Source of the DNA: Oscillospiraceae bacterium
GTDB lineage: Bacteria > Bacillota > Clostridia > Oscillospirales > CAG-382
Direction of reading: 5' to 3'
NCBI GenBank assembly: GCA_015064945.1
Contig: SVRF01000001.1
Coordinates: 23,115 to 87,114, forward strand
Length of the DNA stretch: 64,000 nucleotides
In this document: one piece after another, positions 16,049 through 25,389 of the stretch
How positions within the stretch are numbered: position 1 is the first letter of the stretch
Layout: every line of letters starts with the position of its first letter
Made by a program: the position numbers and the translations under genes
The notes under the pieces: generated by a model
Told to the model about the DNA's origin: nothing
Databases searched by the model: none
The model's input: only the letters and a program-made list of their open reading frames with translations

Positions 16049-19039
16049 ATGAAAAGATTTTTAGCTTTAGTTTTGGCGGCTGTAATGATATTGCCTACAG
16101 CATTTACAGCAACCGCATTGCCTATATTTACGGGCGAAAACGACGGTAGCACCGCTGAAATATATGACGGTGTTTACTTTACAAAACTGGCTCTTGCCAA
16201 GACCAGTCAGTTCGGTTTGCAGAAAGTAAATATTGTGGAATTTGACCTTGCAGACAAAACTCTTGATTTGGAAATCCTCAAGCGTGACAGCATAGCCGGT
16301 AAAAATTACCTTACCACTTATGTTACCGATTACAATACGGTTAACACAGACAGCGATGTTGTTGCGGCAATAAACGGTGACCTTTGGATGACACAGGTTC
16401 ACAGCAATACCAATGTTACAACCCAGGTTCTTACCATTCCCCGCGGCGTTCTTGTTGACGACGGTATTGTTTACTGCTCTTCTCAGATAGAAAACGAATG
16501 TACCTACACCACCAACGGTGAAGGCTTCGGTTATTTCTGGGCTTTCGGTATAACTAAGGATTATGAGCCTATGGTAGGTCAGCCTCTTGTTTCTTTGGAT
16601 GTAAGAAATACAAGCAAGGGCATCGCTACCACCACAACTGCTCTTAACCGTCTTCCTGCTCACGATACCTTGGTTGTTTACACAAGCGACCTTACCAATA
16701 ATTACGCACTTGCAGATGCTTACGAAATAGAACTTACCGACATAGAGGGTGAGTTTAGGTTTGGCAGCACCGTAAAGGGCACAGTGTCTGCAATCTATCC
16801 TGCAGAAAGCGCAACAAAAGCTACCCTTGGTGACGGTAAGGTTGTGCTTACCGCAAGAGGCACAGCTATCGAAAATGTTAAAGACTATGTCGTTGGCGAT
16901 AAGATAGAAATCGATATCAGCGTAAGCGATGTTTCAGGAAGAAACAACAATTGGGAAGACGCTAAGCTTGTTATCGGCGGTCACGGTCCCGCTGTTTTGG
17001 ACGGTGCTTCCACAGGCTTGACAGGCAACGACCCTTATCCTTCCACAATAATAGGTTGGAAGAACGACGGCAAACTTTTCTTCCTTCAGAACGATGGCAG
17101 AAACGCTATGTGGAGCGCAGGCTTTAAATTTTCGGACCAGGCAGACTTCCTTTTGCAGATGGGCGTTAACAGCTGTATCAATGTAGATGGCGGCGGCTCC
17201 TCCACAATGGTTGTAGGTGAAGAGCTTGTAAATCGCCCCAGTGACGGTTCTATCCGTTCCGTAATCAACGGTGTAGCCTTGGTTACCACTACCGAACGTG
17301 CAGAACAGAGTGCTTTTGAACCTGTTATCCCCATGCGTTACGATGCAAGCTATCTAAGATTTGATAATGAAGCTGCATTCAGAATCATAAACAGCGGTTT
17401 TCAATATCACGCAACAGCAAGCTTTGTTGATAACAACGTAAGACTTACTGTTCCCACCGACGGTTGTAACGACCCTCAGATATATTACAGCCTTTCCGGT
17501 GGCATAAATACTCTCAGCGCCGATGAATACAAGTACATTGTAATGAAGTATAAAACAGGTGGCGGTGTAACCACTCCCGAAACCGAGTTTTTCCTTTGCG
17601 CAGGCGACGTAACAGGGCCTACCGGGGGCAGGTCTGTAAGATTCAACCACGAAAAGGCAGAGGGCGAATGGACAGCAAAAATAGTTGACCTTACCGGTGT
17701 TGACTATTGGAACGGCGACATATACGGTATTCGTATTGACTTTTTTGCAGGTAACGCAGACCAAGGCGAATATATGGATATCGAATACATAGCGCTTGCA
17801 AAAACCTTGGAAGAAGCAGAGGCGATCGCAAACGGTACCGCAACTCCTCCCGTTGTTCCCGAAGAAGATAATACCATAAGCGTTGCGGACGGTTGTGATT
17901 ACCAAATTGAAGGCGATACTCTTATTAATGTTCCTTATGGCACATCCGTATATAAGTTTATCAAAAACCTTAACGGACCCAAGCTTGAGGTTCGTAACGC
18001 TGACGGCGATGTTGTAAGAAACACTAAAGTTCAAACTGGCTTTACTGTATGCGCTTATAACATGAAGCTGGAGAAGACTGACGAGCTTACCATAATTGTA
18101 AACGAACGTGACCCCAACTATAGCGAAGAAGAAAGCTCTGAGGAAGAATCCGACGACCTCCCCGAGGTTGTTCCCAGCGAAGGCAATATACTTTTCCGCA
18201 AGTCTTATACCATATCCGCAAACACTTCCGCTATATCCGATGACGGTATTATGGCTACCGACGGACGTTACCGCGGTGACGGTTATGTTCAGTGGAACGG
18301 CGATCTTAAGAATGATTATCATACTTCTGAATGGTTGGGTACGGGCAAATCCATAACCTATACTTTCAATTTTGACGAACCTATTAATATTGATGAAATC
18401 GTGTTTAAGAGGGTTCGCATAGCTTCTAACAGAGCCTTCGGTACTCTGGTTATTAACGGTAGCAATATATTTATGTCCAGTCAGTTGACCAAGACCCCTG
18501 TTGAAGGTGCGCCTCTTTACGGAGACACCAACGACAATCAGTTTTTTGACGTTTCTGCCCCTGTAGAGCTTAACGGCATAACAACTCTTGAAATAATGAT
18601 TATAACCGATTTGTATTGCTGTCAATTTGACGAAATTGAAGCATACGGTTCTGAAGTTGATGACTCTTCTGTTGTAGACTCTTCCGAAGATATTTCTGTT
18701 GAAACATCCGAAGAAATTTCCGAAGACGCTTCTTCCGAAGAACTTTCTGATAACGTATCCTCCGAGGACAGCTCCGAGGACAGCTCCGAGGACGAAAGCT
18801 CTGAAGATGTAACAGACCGTGCATACGGTGATGCAAACGGCGACGGCGCAGTTAACAGCCTTGACGCCGCACAAACCCTTAAGCACGATGCTAAGCTTAT
18901 CACTCTTGACGGTGTAGCCTTGCTTGTTGTTGACGTAAACGGCGATGGCGTGGTTAACAGTCTTGACGCTGCACAAATTCTGAAGTTCGACGCAAAGCTT
19001 ATTGAAAGTTTTTCCGTTGAAGATGTAATTAGTGATTAG
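16049..19039 (+). CDS. Secreted phosphodiester glycosidase (NAGPA family) with type I dockerin
   Basis: 996 residues. Residues 1-24 are a signal peptide. The NAGPA/DUF2233 domain (about 45-405) includes AAINGDLWM, VIGGHGPAVL and the signature INVDGGGSSTMVV; the family removes sugars linked by phosphodiesters, for example from wall polymers or glycoproteins. A beta-sandwich (about 410-585), a small domain (about 610-680), a Ser/Glu linker, a discoidin-like module (about 710-865) and a second Ser/Glu/Asp linker follow. The end (about 925-990) is a dockerin with two calcium loops, DANGDGAVNSLD and DVNGDGVVNSLD. The dockerin implies docking to a cohesin, and no clear cohesin is in the window. ggggag precedes the ATG. 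Confidence 0.9.
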   Translation: MKRFLALVLAAVMILPTAFTATALPIFTGENDGSTAEIYDGVYFTKLALAKTSQFGLQKVNIVEFDLADKTLDLEILKRDSIAGKNYLTTYVTDYNTVNTDSDVVAAINGDLWMTQVHSNTNVTTQVLTIPRGVLVDDGIVYCSSQIENECTYTTNGEGFGYFWAFGITKDYEPMVGQPLVSLDVRNTSKGIATTTTALNRLPAHDTLVVYTSDLTNNYALADAYEIELTDIEGEFRFGSTVKGTVSAIYPAESATKATLGDGKVVLTARGTAIENVKDYVVGDKIEIDISVSDVSGRNNNWEDAKLVIGGHGPAVLDGASTGLTGNDPYPSTIIGWKNDGKLFFLQNDGRNAMWSAGFKFSDQADFLLQMGVNSCINVDGGGSSTMVVGEELVNRPSDGSIRSVINGVALVTTTERAEQSAFEPVIPMRYDASYLRFDNEAAFRIINSGFQYHATASFVDNNVRLTVPTDGCNDPQIYYSLSGGINTLSADEYKYIVMKYKTGGGVTTPETEFFLCAGDVTGPTGGRSVRFNHEKAEGEWTAKIVDLTGVDYWNGDIYGIRIDFFAGNADQGEYMDIEYIALAKTLEEAEAIANGTATPPVVPEEDNTISVADGCDYQIEGDTLINVPYGTSVYKFIKNLNGPKLEVRNADGDVVRNTKVQTGFTVCAYNMKLEKTDELTIIVNERDPNYSEEESSEEESDDLPEVVPSEGNILFRKSYTISANTSAISDDGIMATDGRYRGDGYVQWNGDLKNDYHTSEWLGTGKSITYTFNFDEPINIDEIVFKRVRIASNRAFGTLVINGSNIFMSSQLTKTPVEGAPLYGDTNDNQFFDVSAPVELNGITTLEIMIITDLYCCQFDEIEAYGSEVDDSSVVDSSEDISVETSEEISEDASSEELSDNVSSEDSSEDSSEDESSEDVTDRAYGDANGDGAVNSLDAAQTLKHDAKLITLDGVALLVVDVNGDGVVNSLDAAQILKFDAKLIESFSVEDVISD

Positions 19040-19041
19040 CA

Positions 19042-20046
19042 ATGAAAAGGCTTTTCGCATTAATTCTTTGTATATCAGCAATTGCCCTGTCTTCCTGCGT
19101 GGGAGACGGGGCAGAGCCTTATTATGTGTATGGCTCTGCTATGGATACCAATGTTTCCATTTGTCTGTACGGCGGCGATAAGGAGCTGGGCAACGCTTGC
19201 TTAGAGCTTTTATACGGTATGGAATCAGAGCTTTCCGTTACCGTAACGGGAAGTAAGTTGTATGCTTTAAACAGCGGACAAACCGTAAAAGATACGGGGC
19301 ATTTTTTCACCCTTTGCGGATTGGCAAGCGAGCTTCGTACGTTAACAGGCGGCGCGTATAACCCTTGTATCTATCCTTTGGTAAAGCTTTGGGGCTTTAC
19401 TGCAGACAAGTGTTCCGTTCCCAATGACGAAGATATAGCGACGGGTATAGAACTGGCTAAAAACTCCCAAATATCCTTTACAGATGAGGGTATAAAAATT
19501 GAGGGAGGCGGTCAAGCGGATTTCGGCGGCATAGCAAAAGGGTACGCCTCCGATGTACTGCGTGATTATTTAAAATCCAACGGTGTGGAAGCTGCGGTTG
19601 TTTCCCTTGGGGGTAACATTGTAACTGTAGGCAAAAAGCCCGACGGAAGTGATTGGAAGATAGGCATAAACTCTCCTAAGGGAGGTGGGAGCCTTTTGGG
19701 CACGCTTTCGGTAGGCGAATGCGCCGTGGTTACAAGCGGCTCCTATTTCCGTAATTTCACGGAAGACGGTAAGCTTTACCACCACATTATAGACCCTGAA
19801 ACGGGTATGCCTGCAGACAACGGTTTGGTTTCCGTGACGGTTGTAGCCGATGATGCAGCTTTGGCAGACGGGTTGTCTACTGCGTTTTTTGTAATGGGGA
19901 TGGAAAAAGCTCTAAGTATTGCACAAAGCCTGGATGTGCAGACGGTTTTTGTTACTGAAAACCAAATATTTGTAAGCGGTGGCCTTAAAGAAAAATTCAC
20001 CCCCGACGGTACCGTCGAAGGTGAATACGAAATTATATACAATTAA
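19042..20046 (+). CDS. apbE: FAD:protein FMN transferase, lipoprotein
   Basis: Extracytoplasmic flavin transferase that attaches FMN to Ser/Thr of partner proteins. The 334 residues start with a lipoprotein signal (lipobox LSSC). Core motifs are GGGQADFGGIAKGYASD, SLGGNIVTVG and HHIIDPETGMPADNG, and AALADGLSTAFFVMG holds metal-binding residues. It begins 2 bases after the glycosidase stop with no good ribosome binding site, suggesting translational coupling. No RnfG/NqrC-like target is visible here. The end overlaps convergent mtaB by 4 bases. Confidence 0.95.
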   Translation: MKRLFALILCISAIALSSCVGDGAEPYYVYGSAMDTNVSICLYGGDKELGNACLELLYGMESELSVTVTGSKLYALNSGQTVKDTGHFFTLCGLASELRTLTGGAYNPCIYPLVKLWGFTADKCSVPNDEDIATGIELAKNSQISFTDEGIKIEGGGQADFGGIAKGYASDVLRDYLKSNGVEAAVVSLGGNIVTVGKKPDGSDWKIGINSPKGGGSLLGTLSVGECAVVTSGSYFRNFTEDGKLYHHIIDPETGMPADNGLVSVTVVADDAALADGLSTAFFVMGMEKALSIAQSLDVQTVFVTENQIFVSGGLKEKFTPDGTVEGEYEIIYN

Positions 20047-21290
20047 ATATCAGTACAGATAAGCTTTCCGTCCTTTGCGTCCGTTATACGGCATTCGATA
20101 ATGTCGCCGGGTGCAACAGGGCGGTTTGTTTTTACCGTGGCTTCGCAAAAATCATCGCTGTGACCTACAGCGCACCCCTCAGCGAGTTTTTCCACCAACA
20201 CTGAGGTTTTTGCACCAAGCTTGGAAAAGAGTATGCTGTTCTTGATGTTATCGCATACGCTTAAAAAATGAGCCATACGACGGCGCTTTTCTTCTTCCGG
20301 AATTTGTCCGGCCATAACAGCCGCCTCTGTATCGGGACGTTTGGAATAGGGAAAGGCGTGGATGTGCAAAAAGCCTATATCTTTTATAAACTTTAGGGTT
20401 TCGTTGTACTCCTCTTCCGTTTCGCCGGGAAATGCGCAAATAATGTCTGCGGAAAGCATAATGTTGGGTCTTGCCTTTTTTAATGCACTAATGCGTTCTT
20501 TTGCCGTTTCCGCTGTGTAAGGCCGTTTCATCCTTTTAAGTACATCGGTGCTTCCCGACTGTATGGAAAGATGAAAGTGGGGCATAAGCTTAGGCGTTTC
20601 AGAAACAGTTTTTATAAAAGCATCGGTCAAAACGTTGGGGTCAAGAGACCCAAGGCGTAATCTTTTAAGCCCATCTATTTCCGCAACTTTTTTTATCAGC
20701 TCGTAAAGCGGCATAAAGTTGTATGCGGCAGTCTCGATCCCTGTAAGAATTATTTCCTTGTAACCTAAACCCACAAGCCGTTTCGCTTCGGCAATAATCT
20801 CTTCTGCAGGTCGGGAGCGACTTTTGCCCCTTAGCTTGGGAATTATGCAGTATGTGCATTTGCCGCTGCACCCGTCTTGTATTTTTAGGTATGCTCTGGT
20901 TTTTGATACGCCTATCAGCTTATCGGGATGCGTATGTCCTATATTCAGCAGTTCATAGCCGCGGTCGGTTTTGGCGTGTGTGCAAAAGTCCTGCAAAGCA
21001 CCTTTGTCAAAGCAGTCTGTTATGCGCTTTACACCTTCGAATTTACCGCAAAGCTGTGAGTAACATCCGCAAACACGCACATCGGGGCAGTTTTTTAAAG
21101 CACGGCGTATCATTTGCGCGCTTTTGCGCTGACTTTCCTCGGTAACAGCGCAGGTATTTACAACACAAACATCGCATTTCTCGCCGAATGGTACAGCACG
21201 GTAACCGTTGTTTACAAACAGCTCCGCCAAAGCTCGTGTTTCGTATTGATTAACCCGACACCCAAGGGTGCAAAAGGATACGGTTTTCAT
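20043..21290 (-). CDS. mtaB: tRNA t6A37 methylthiotransferase MtaB
   Basis: Radical-SAM enzyme that adds a methylthio group to N6-threonylcarbamoyladenosine-37 of tRNA. In the 415 residues, the UPF0004 domain contributes cysteines in TLGCRVNQYE, NTCAVT and CGCYSQ, the radical-SAM cluster is CSGKCTYC, and a short TRAM-like domain ends the protein. The CRVNQYE motif points to MtaB rather than MiaB or RimO. It overlaps the upstream Toprim gene by 4 bases and is the last gene of the alaS run. Confidence 0.94.
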   Translation of the reverse strand: MKTVSFCTLGCRVNQYETRALAELFVNNGYRAVPFGEKCDVCVVNTCAVTEESQRKSAQMIRRALKNCPDVRVCGCYSQLCGKFEGVKRITDCFDKGALQDFCTHAKTDRGYELLNIGHTHPDKLIGVSKTRAYLKIQDGCSGKCTYCIIPKLRGKSRSRPAEEIIAEAKRLVGLGYKEIILTGIETAAYNFMPLYELIKKVAEIDGLKRLRLGSLDPNVLTDAFIKTVSETPKLMPHFHLSIQSGSTDVLKRMKRPYTAETAKERISALKKARPNIMLSADIICAFPGETEEEYNETLKFIKDIGFLHIHAFPYSKRPDTEAAVMAGQIPEEEKRRRMAHFLSVCDNIKNSILFSKLGAKTSVLVEKLAEGCAVGHSDDFCEATVKTNRPVAPGDIIECRITDAKDGKLICTDI

Positions 21291-21871
21291 TTAAGTTTCT
21301 CCATAATCTCAAAAAAATAGGTCTTGCCGCCCAAAATGTTTACAGCCTCTCTTAAAGCTTTTGGGCTAAGGCTCGGCGGCAAGGATGCCATAAGGCAAAA
21401 CTCTTTTCGTTTTGCTTCGCTTCCGTCGCATCCCACAAGCCCACAGTTGTAAAGCTCTGCGGCTGTTATGTCCTCCGTCGGTTTGGCTTCTCCGTCTGCC
21501 GAGTAGGGAAGCAGTAGCTTGTATAAAACATCATCACTCATTCCCTCAACGCCCAAAAGTCCTTCTTTTGACGGAGCTTTTTTGCGTCTTTCCTTACCCT
21601 CCAGGGCAGGTGTGTAAATATTTATAATGCTTTCGGCCCCCAAAAAGCCTTTAAGCTTGTTTCTGATAAGCCTGCCTGCATTGTCGCTGTCCGTTAATAT
21701 CAAAAGCTTACCGTTTTCGGTTATTTTTCTTAGAAGCGCCAGCTTCTCCTTGGCATTGAATATGCCAAAGCCGCCGCCTGTTATAACCGTGCCTTGCGCA
21801 ACGGCGCACACACGCTTTTTGTCGTAGCTGCCTTCCACAAACAAAGGATATTTAAGCTTAATTCTTTTCAT
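21287..21871 (-). CDS. Toprim-domain RNase M5-like protein (DUF4093)
   Basis: 194 residues from the ATG at 21871. An upstream TTG at 21880 is possible. The Toprim core shows the Glu motif FVEGSYDKK and the acidic motif LILTDSDNAGRLIR, as in RNase M5, the 5S rRNA maturase. The remainder (GVEGMSDDVLYKLL and a helical C-terminus) matches the DUF4093/M5-like layout. A role in 5S rRNA or related RNA processing is inferred from family. It overlaps holA by 14 bases and mtaB by 4. Confidence 0.82.
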   Translation of the reverse strand: MKRIKLKYPLFVEGSYDKKRVCAVAQGTVITGGGFGIFNAKEKLALLRKITENGKLLILTDSDNAGRLIRNKLKGFLGAESIINIYTPALEGKERRKKAPSKEGLLGVEGMSDDVLYKLLLPYSADGEAKPTEDITAAELYNCGLVGCDGSEAKRKEFCLMASLPPSLSPKALREAVNILGGKTYFFEIMEKLK

Positions 21872-22898
21872 AAGCCGCAAGCCTCAACAAGAAGATCTCA
21901 ACAGTACAGGCGGGGTCGTTTCTATAGCTTTTCAGCGCAACCGCACACTCGTTACATTTGTCTGCCGCATAATCCAAAAAGTCAAATCCTACCTTCCGTG
22001 CGTAGGGTGCATAGTTGCGCACCGCCCACTCGAAGGTTTTAAGGGATTTTGCAATATCGCCTATAGTTTTGCCGTCCTCCAAGCCTGCCTTTGTTACGGT
22101 TATATCCGTTATGCAAGAGGACAGCATATTTATAAGCATATAAGGCGAAACGCCGCTGTTTATTAAAAAATTATATATGTCGTGCACCCTTGCACTGTTG
22201 CCGGCTGTTAAAGCTTTAGTAAGGTCAAACACCCTGAAACTTTTGTTGGAGCAACAAACATTAATAACGTCATCGTCGATAACTTTTCGTCCCTTACAGT
22301 ATGCAATAAGCTTTAAAGCCTCGCCTTTAAGGGTATACATATCCTCGCCGCATACGTTAATCATAGTCTCGGGAACGCTTTCCGCAATCTCAGTGCTTGA
22401 CGCATCAAAGTGGCGCTTTATCCATTTTTTTAGCTTTGCTCCTGTTTCTTTCTCAAAAACAGTAAACACACCGTTTTTTTCTGTAAAATCTATCAAAGCG
22501 CTTACGGGCGCTTTTTCTTTTTTGCCTATTATTTTTGCCGAAAGCTCGTTGCTTTTTGCTACAAATAAAACGTTTACATATTCCGGCATTGTTTCCAAGG
22601 CAGTAACGATGTCTGCTACTGAGTTCTCGCTAAGTTTGCCGTAATCAAGTTCTTCCACTGTAACAAGCTTATAGTCAGACATATAGGGTAGTTCTTCCAA
22701 TGCTGTCGCAAAGGAAAAGGTATTAAAATCCTTGCCGCTGTAGCGTATCAAATTGAACTCGGGCATAGGGGAAGACTCCACTCGCTTGAGCATAAGCTTT
22801 ACGTAGTGGTCCTTTGTATACTCCTCTTCTCCGCAAAGGAAAAAGCACTTTCCGGAAGCCTCGGACTTTATGCAGGATTTCAATAAATCTTCGTTCAT
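21858..22898 (-). CDS. holA: DNA polymerase III delta subunit
   Basis: Clamp-loader subunit that opens the beta clamp. The 346 residues match the HolA pattern: N-terminal FFLCGEEEYTKD (degenerate P-loop region), ATALEELPYMSDYKLVTVEE, and a helical C-terminal collar domain. The start at 22898 is chosen because ggaggt lies 6 bases upstream and gives an ATGA overlap with comEC. An ATG at 22913 precedes the ribosome binding site and is unlikely. comEC-holA is a common Firmicutes order. Confidence 0.93.
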   Translation of the reverse strand: MNEDLLKSCIKSEASGKCFFLCGEEEYTKDHYVKLMLKRVESSPMPEFNLIRYSGKDFNTFSFATALEELPYMSDYKLVTVEELDYGKLSENSVADIVTALETMPEYVNVLFVAKSNELSAKIIGKKEKAPVSALIDFTEKNGVFTVFEKETGAKLKKWIKRHFDASSTEIAESVPETMINVCGEDMYTLKGEALKLIAYCKGRKVIDDDVINVCCSNKSFRVFDLTKALTAGNSARVHDIYNFLINSGVSPYMLINMLSSCITDITVTKAGLEDGKTIGDIAKSLKTFEWAVRNYAPYARKVGFDFLDYAADKCNECAVALKSYRNDPACTVEIFLLRLAAYEKN

Positions 22899-25024
22899 CC
22901 CTTTACCTCCCATAATCCGTCTTTTCCAAATCTAAGCTCAATACTGTTTTTGTATTCCGTAACAGTATCGGCTTTCTTCTTCAAAGTTTCGGTAAAATAA
23001 GTGTCTTCGGTTTTATGAATGTACAAGCTGTCATAATTTGTCGGTACCAATGGCTTTGCCAGCTCTCTTTCTATACACTTTTTCGTCACAATAAGCCCGT
23101 TGCAAGGGGTGGAAAAGCCCGTTTTGTTGCCGCCAAGCAGGCATAAACTGATGTCGTTATTTACAACCCGTAAGGAATAATGCCCATTGCTTTCCTTAAG
23201 TACTAAACCAAATTCTGACAAGCTTTTATCATAGTATAACACATCACAGCCCGTTTTCGCAATACGTGTTTCAAAACTCCCGCCGGCGTATCTTTTGGGA
23301 ATATACACAGCATCCACGCTTATATAGCAATTTGTTTGATAAAACCTTTCTTCGGCAGATCGGGTGCAGTCGGTCATTATATATGCATCTAAATGAGTAA
23401 CACATCTGTCAAGTATTACGCCGCTGCATTTCTCGGTTCCGTGTCCGTCCACAAGCACGGTGTAACTGCCGTTATTATAAAAAACAAAACTGCTATCTCC
23501 GCTGTCGTTTACATAAATAAAACTATTGGCTTTTAGTGCGTTGTTGTATCCTAAAACACAAGAACCGACAATAAGAAAAATCACAAGCAGACATAAGCTT
23601 GCCGCCTTCAAAATATATTTGCGTTTAAGGCTTAGTGCACACACGATTGCCGCTGCTGCAGGTACAATAATTAACTTGATATATGGCAGAGAGGCAGAGA
23701 AAGTCGCAAAGGATAGGGAAGCAGCAAAGTCCGATATTGACTTTATAGCCTTGAAGATAAAGTCGTTAACCGTAACAAGCTCGCTAAGATTTGGGTAAAA
23801 GGCAAATATCGGTAAGGATAAAACCGATACGGCAAGGGACGGCCCTATTAAAATATTCACTGCTAAATTGCTGAGGGGTGCGATGATGGATACATAATCG
23901 AAACTACAAAGCAAAACGGGCAGACAAAAAAGGTTAGCCGCAAAGGTTATAAGGGTAGGGGTTACTATCAAAGTGAAAAGTTTTGAGCGTAAAAAGCCTC
24001 TTCTCCTGCGCCTTGTTATTTCGCTTAATGTTAAAATACCCAAGGTTGCCAAAAATGAAAGCTGCAGACCAACGCTTGCGGCAGCATAAGGAGAGAACAA
24101 TAGTATACCTGCAAGTGCGGCACAAAGCACTGAGATACTGTCAAAATATATTCCTGCAATGTTTGCGGCAAAAACAGCACAGCACATAATGCAAGCTCTA
24201 AGTATCGGCGGAGTTGCACCAACCAACAGGGTGTAGAATACTGCAAGCACTATGCATATACCGCTGGAGAGCTTCTTGCGCTGAACCGTCAACATAAGTA
24301 TGCTGTATATACTGTAAACCAATATGGAAAAATGCTGGCCCGAAATAGCAAGGATGTGTGATAGACCCGATCTGGAAAAACTACCGTTTAAATTATCGTC
24401 AATGCCGCTTCTGTCGCCTGTTATAATTGCATTGTAAAAGCCTGCAGACTCCTCACCGAAATTGTTGTATATGGCATCGGAAATGTGTTTTCGCATTGCC
24501 AAAAGCTCATATTTAAAACCTTTGATCTGTATTTTGTCGCTTTTGCATATCGAACCAAATGCGTTGTAATCAACACCGTTTCCCTTAGAGCTAAGGCTTG
24601 CTTCTTTTAAAGTGGCTTCAACGTAAACACCGTCACCTGCTTCCGGCAGCTCGTTTGTGTAAATGTATAAAGTTTTTCCGTCCAGTCCGTCTTCACTTTC
24701 AAGTATGTCGACAGTGGCTCTGTTCCCGTTTTCAGTGGCACGTGCTTCCGTAATCACGCCGGTAAAGAAGTAGACTTTTTCGGTATCTATCCCGGAGCTT
24801 ACCAAAAAGTTTTGGTAAACCGTGCCGTAAAGAGAAGCGGCTCCGAAGAAAAACGTAGCCGTTATCAAGATAATTCTAAACCGTCGTGCAGGACGGATAA
24901 GCATAGTCAATGACCATGCTAATGACATAAGGACAATGGGTACCCAAAAATCAAAATACAGACCCACCGCAATGCCTGCGGAAACCGCAAGGCATACTAA
25001 AGCGGCAGGTCTGTATCTCAACAT
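22895..25024 (-). CDS. comEC: ComEC/Rec2-type DNA uptake channel, degenerate C-terminal domain
   Basis: 709-residue polytopic membrane protein of natural transformation. The N-terminus has two TM helices, then an OB-fold-like soluble part (about 60-190, DUF4131), the competence domain with GDRSGIDDNLNGSFSRSGLSHILAISGQH split over about residues 210-245, and roughly ten TM helices. The region after residue 510 corresponds to the metallo-beta-lactamase-like nuclease domain, beginning YVNDSGDSSFVFYNNG and LVDGHG. Where HxHxDH ligands are expected it reads MTDCTRSAEERF, so the metal site is absent. It is packed between the HIT gene (13 bases) and holA (4-base overlap). Confidence 0.92.
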   Translation of the reverse strand: MLRYRPAALVCLAVSAGIAVGLYFDFWVPIVLMSLAWSLTMLIRPARRFRIILITATFFFGAASLYGTVYQNFLVSSGIDTEKVYFFTGVITEARATENGNRATVDILESEDGLDGKTLYIYTNELPEAGDGVYVEATLKEASLSSKGNGVDYNAFGSICKSDKIQIKGFKYELLAMRKHISDAIYNNFGEESAGFYNAIITGDRSGIDDNLNGSFSRSGLSHILAISGQHFSILVYSIYSILMLTVQRKKLSSGICIVLAVFYTLLVGATPPILRACIMCCAVFAANIAGIYFDSISVLCAALAGILLFSPYAAASVGLQLSFLATLGILTLSEITRRRRRGFLRSKLFTLIVTPTLITFAANLFCLPVLLCSFDYVSIIAPLSNLAVNILIGPSLAVSVLSLPIFAFYPNLSELVTVNDFIFKAIKSISDFAASLSFATFSASLPYIKLIIVPAAAAIVCALSLKRKYILKAASLCLLVIFLIVGSCVLGYNNALKANSFIYVNDSGDSSFVFYNNGSYTVLVDGHGTEKCSGVILDRCVTHLDAYIMTDCTRSAEERFYQTNCYISVDAVYIPKRYAGGSFETRIAKTGCDVLYYDKSLSEFGLVLKESNGHYSLRVVNNDISLCLLGGNKTGFSTPCNGLIVTKKCIERELAKPLVPTNYDSLYIHKTEDTYFTETLKKKADTVTEYKNSIELRFGKDGLWEVKG

Positions 25025-25037
25025 ACCCGATTACCCG

Positions 25038-25376
25038 TTATGCCATATTCTCGTTCAGCTTTTTGCCGCCGAGTATATGAAAATGTAAATGCTTAACGGA
25101 CTGACATCCGTCATCGCCGCAATTGGAAATTACTCTGTATCCATTATCAAGCCCTAAGTTTTTTGCTATCTGAGGGATCATCACAAAAATGTGCTTTACG
25201 CTTTCTGCGTTGTCTGCATTAACCTCGTTCATAGAGCTTAAGTGAAGCTTGGGAATAACCAAAACGTGCACAGGCGCTTGGGGGTTTATATCCTTAAAGG
25301 CATAAATCTTGTCGTCTTCGTACACTTTTGCTGAAGGAATTACACCTTCAATAATTTTACAAAACAAGCAATCCAT
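25038..25376 (-). CDS. HIT-family nucleotide hydrolase (HinT-like)
   Basis: 112-residue histidine-triad protein, a nucleoside phosphoramidase or AMP-transfer hydrolase of the HinT/PKCI branch. It starts MDCLFCKIIEGVIPS, which includes a CxxC pair common in this branch, and carries the catalytic triad HLHFHILGG near the C-terminus. The ATG at 25376 has gaggtag about 9 bases upstream. An open extension to 25499 only overlaps alaS. HinT proteins act on aminoacyl-adenylates, which fits its place directly behind alaS. Confidence 0.95.
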   Translation of the reverse strand: MDCLFCKIIEGVIPSAKVYEDDKIYAFKDINPQAPVHVLVIPKLHLSSMNEVNADNAESVKHIFVMIPQIAKNLGLDNGYRVISNCGDDGCQSVKHLHFHILGGKKLNENMA

Positions 25377-25389
25377 ATATACTACCTCT

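Noticed and set aside
17354..19081. 575-codon minus-strand open frame opposite the dockerin protein
   Set aside because: It is a shadow of a strongly supported gene, with unnatural composition and no promoter or ribosome binding site.
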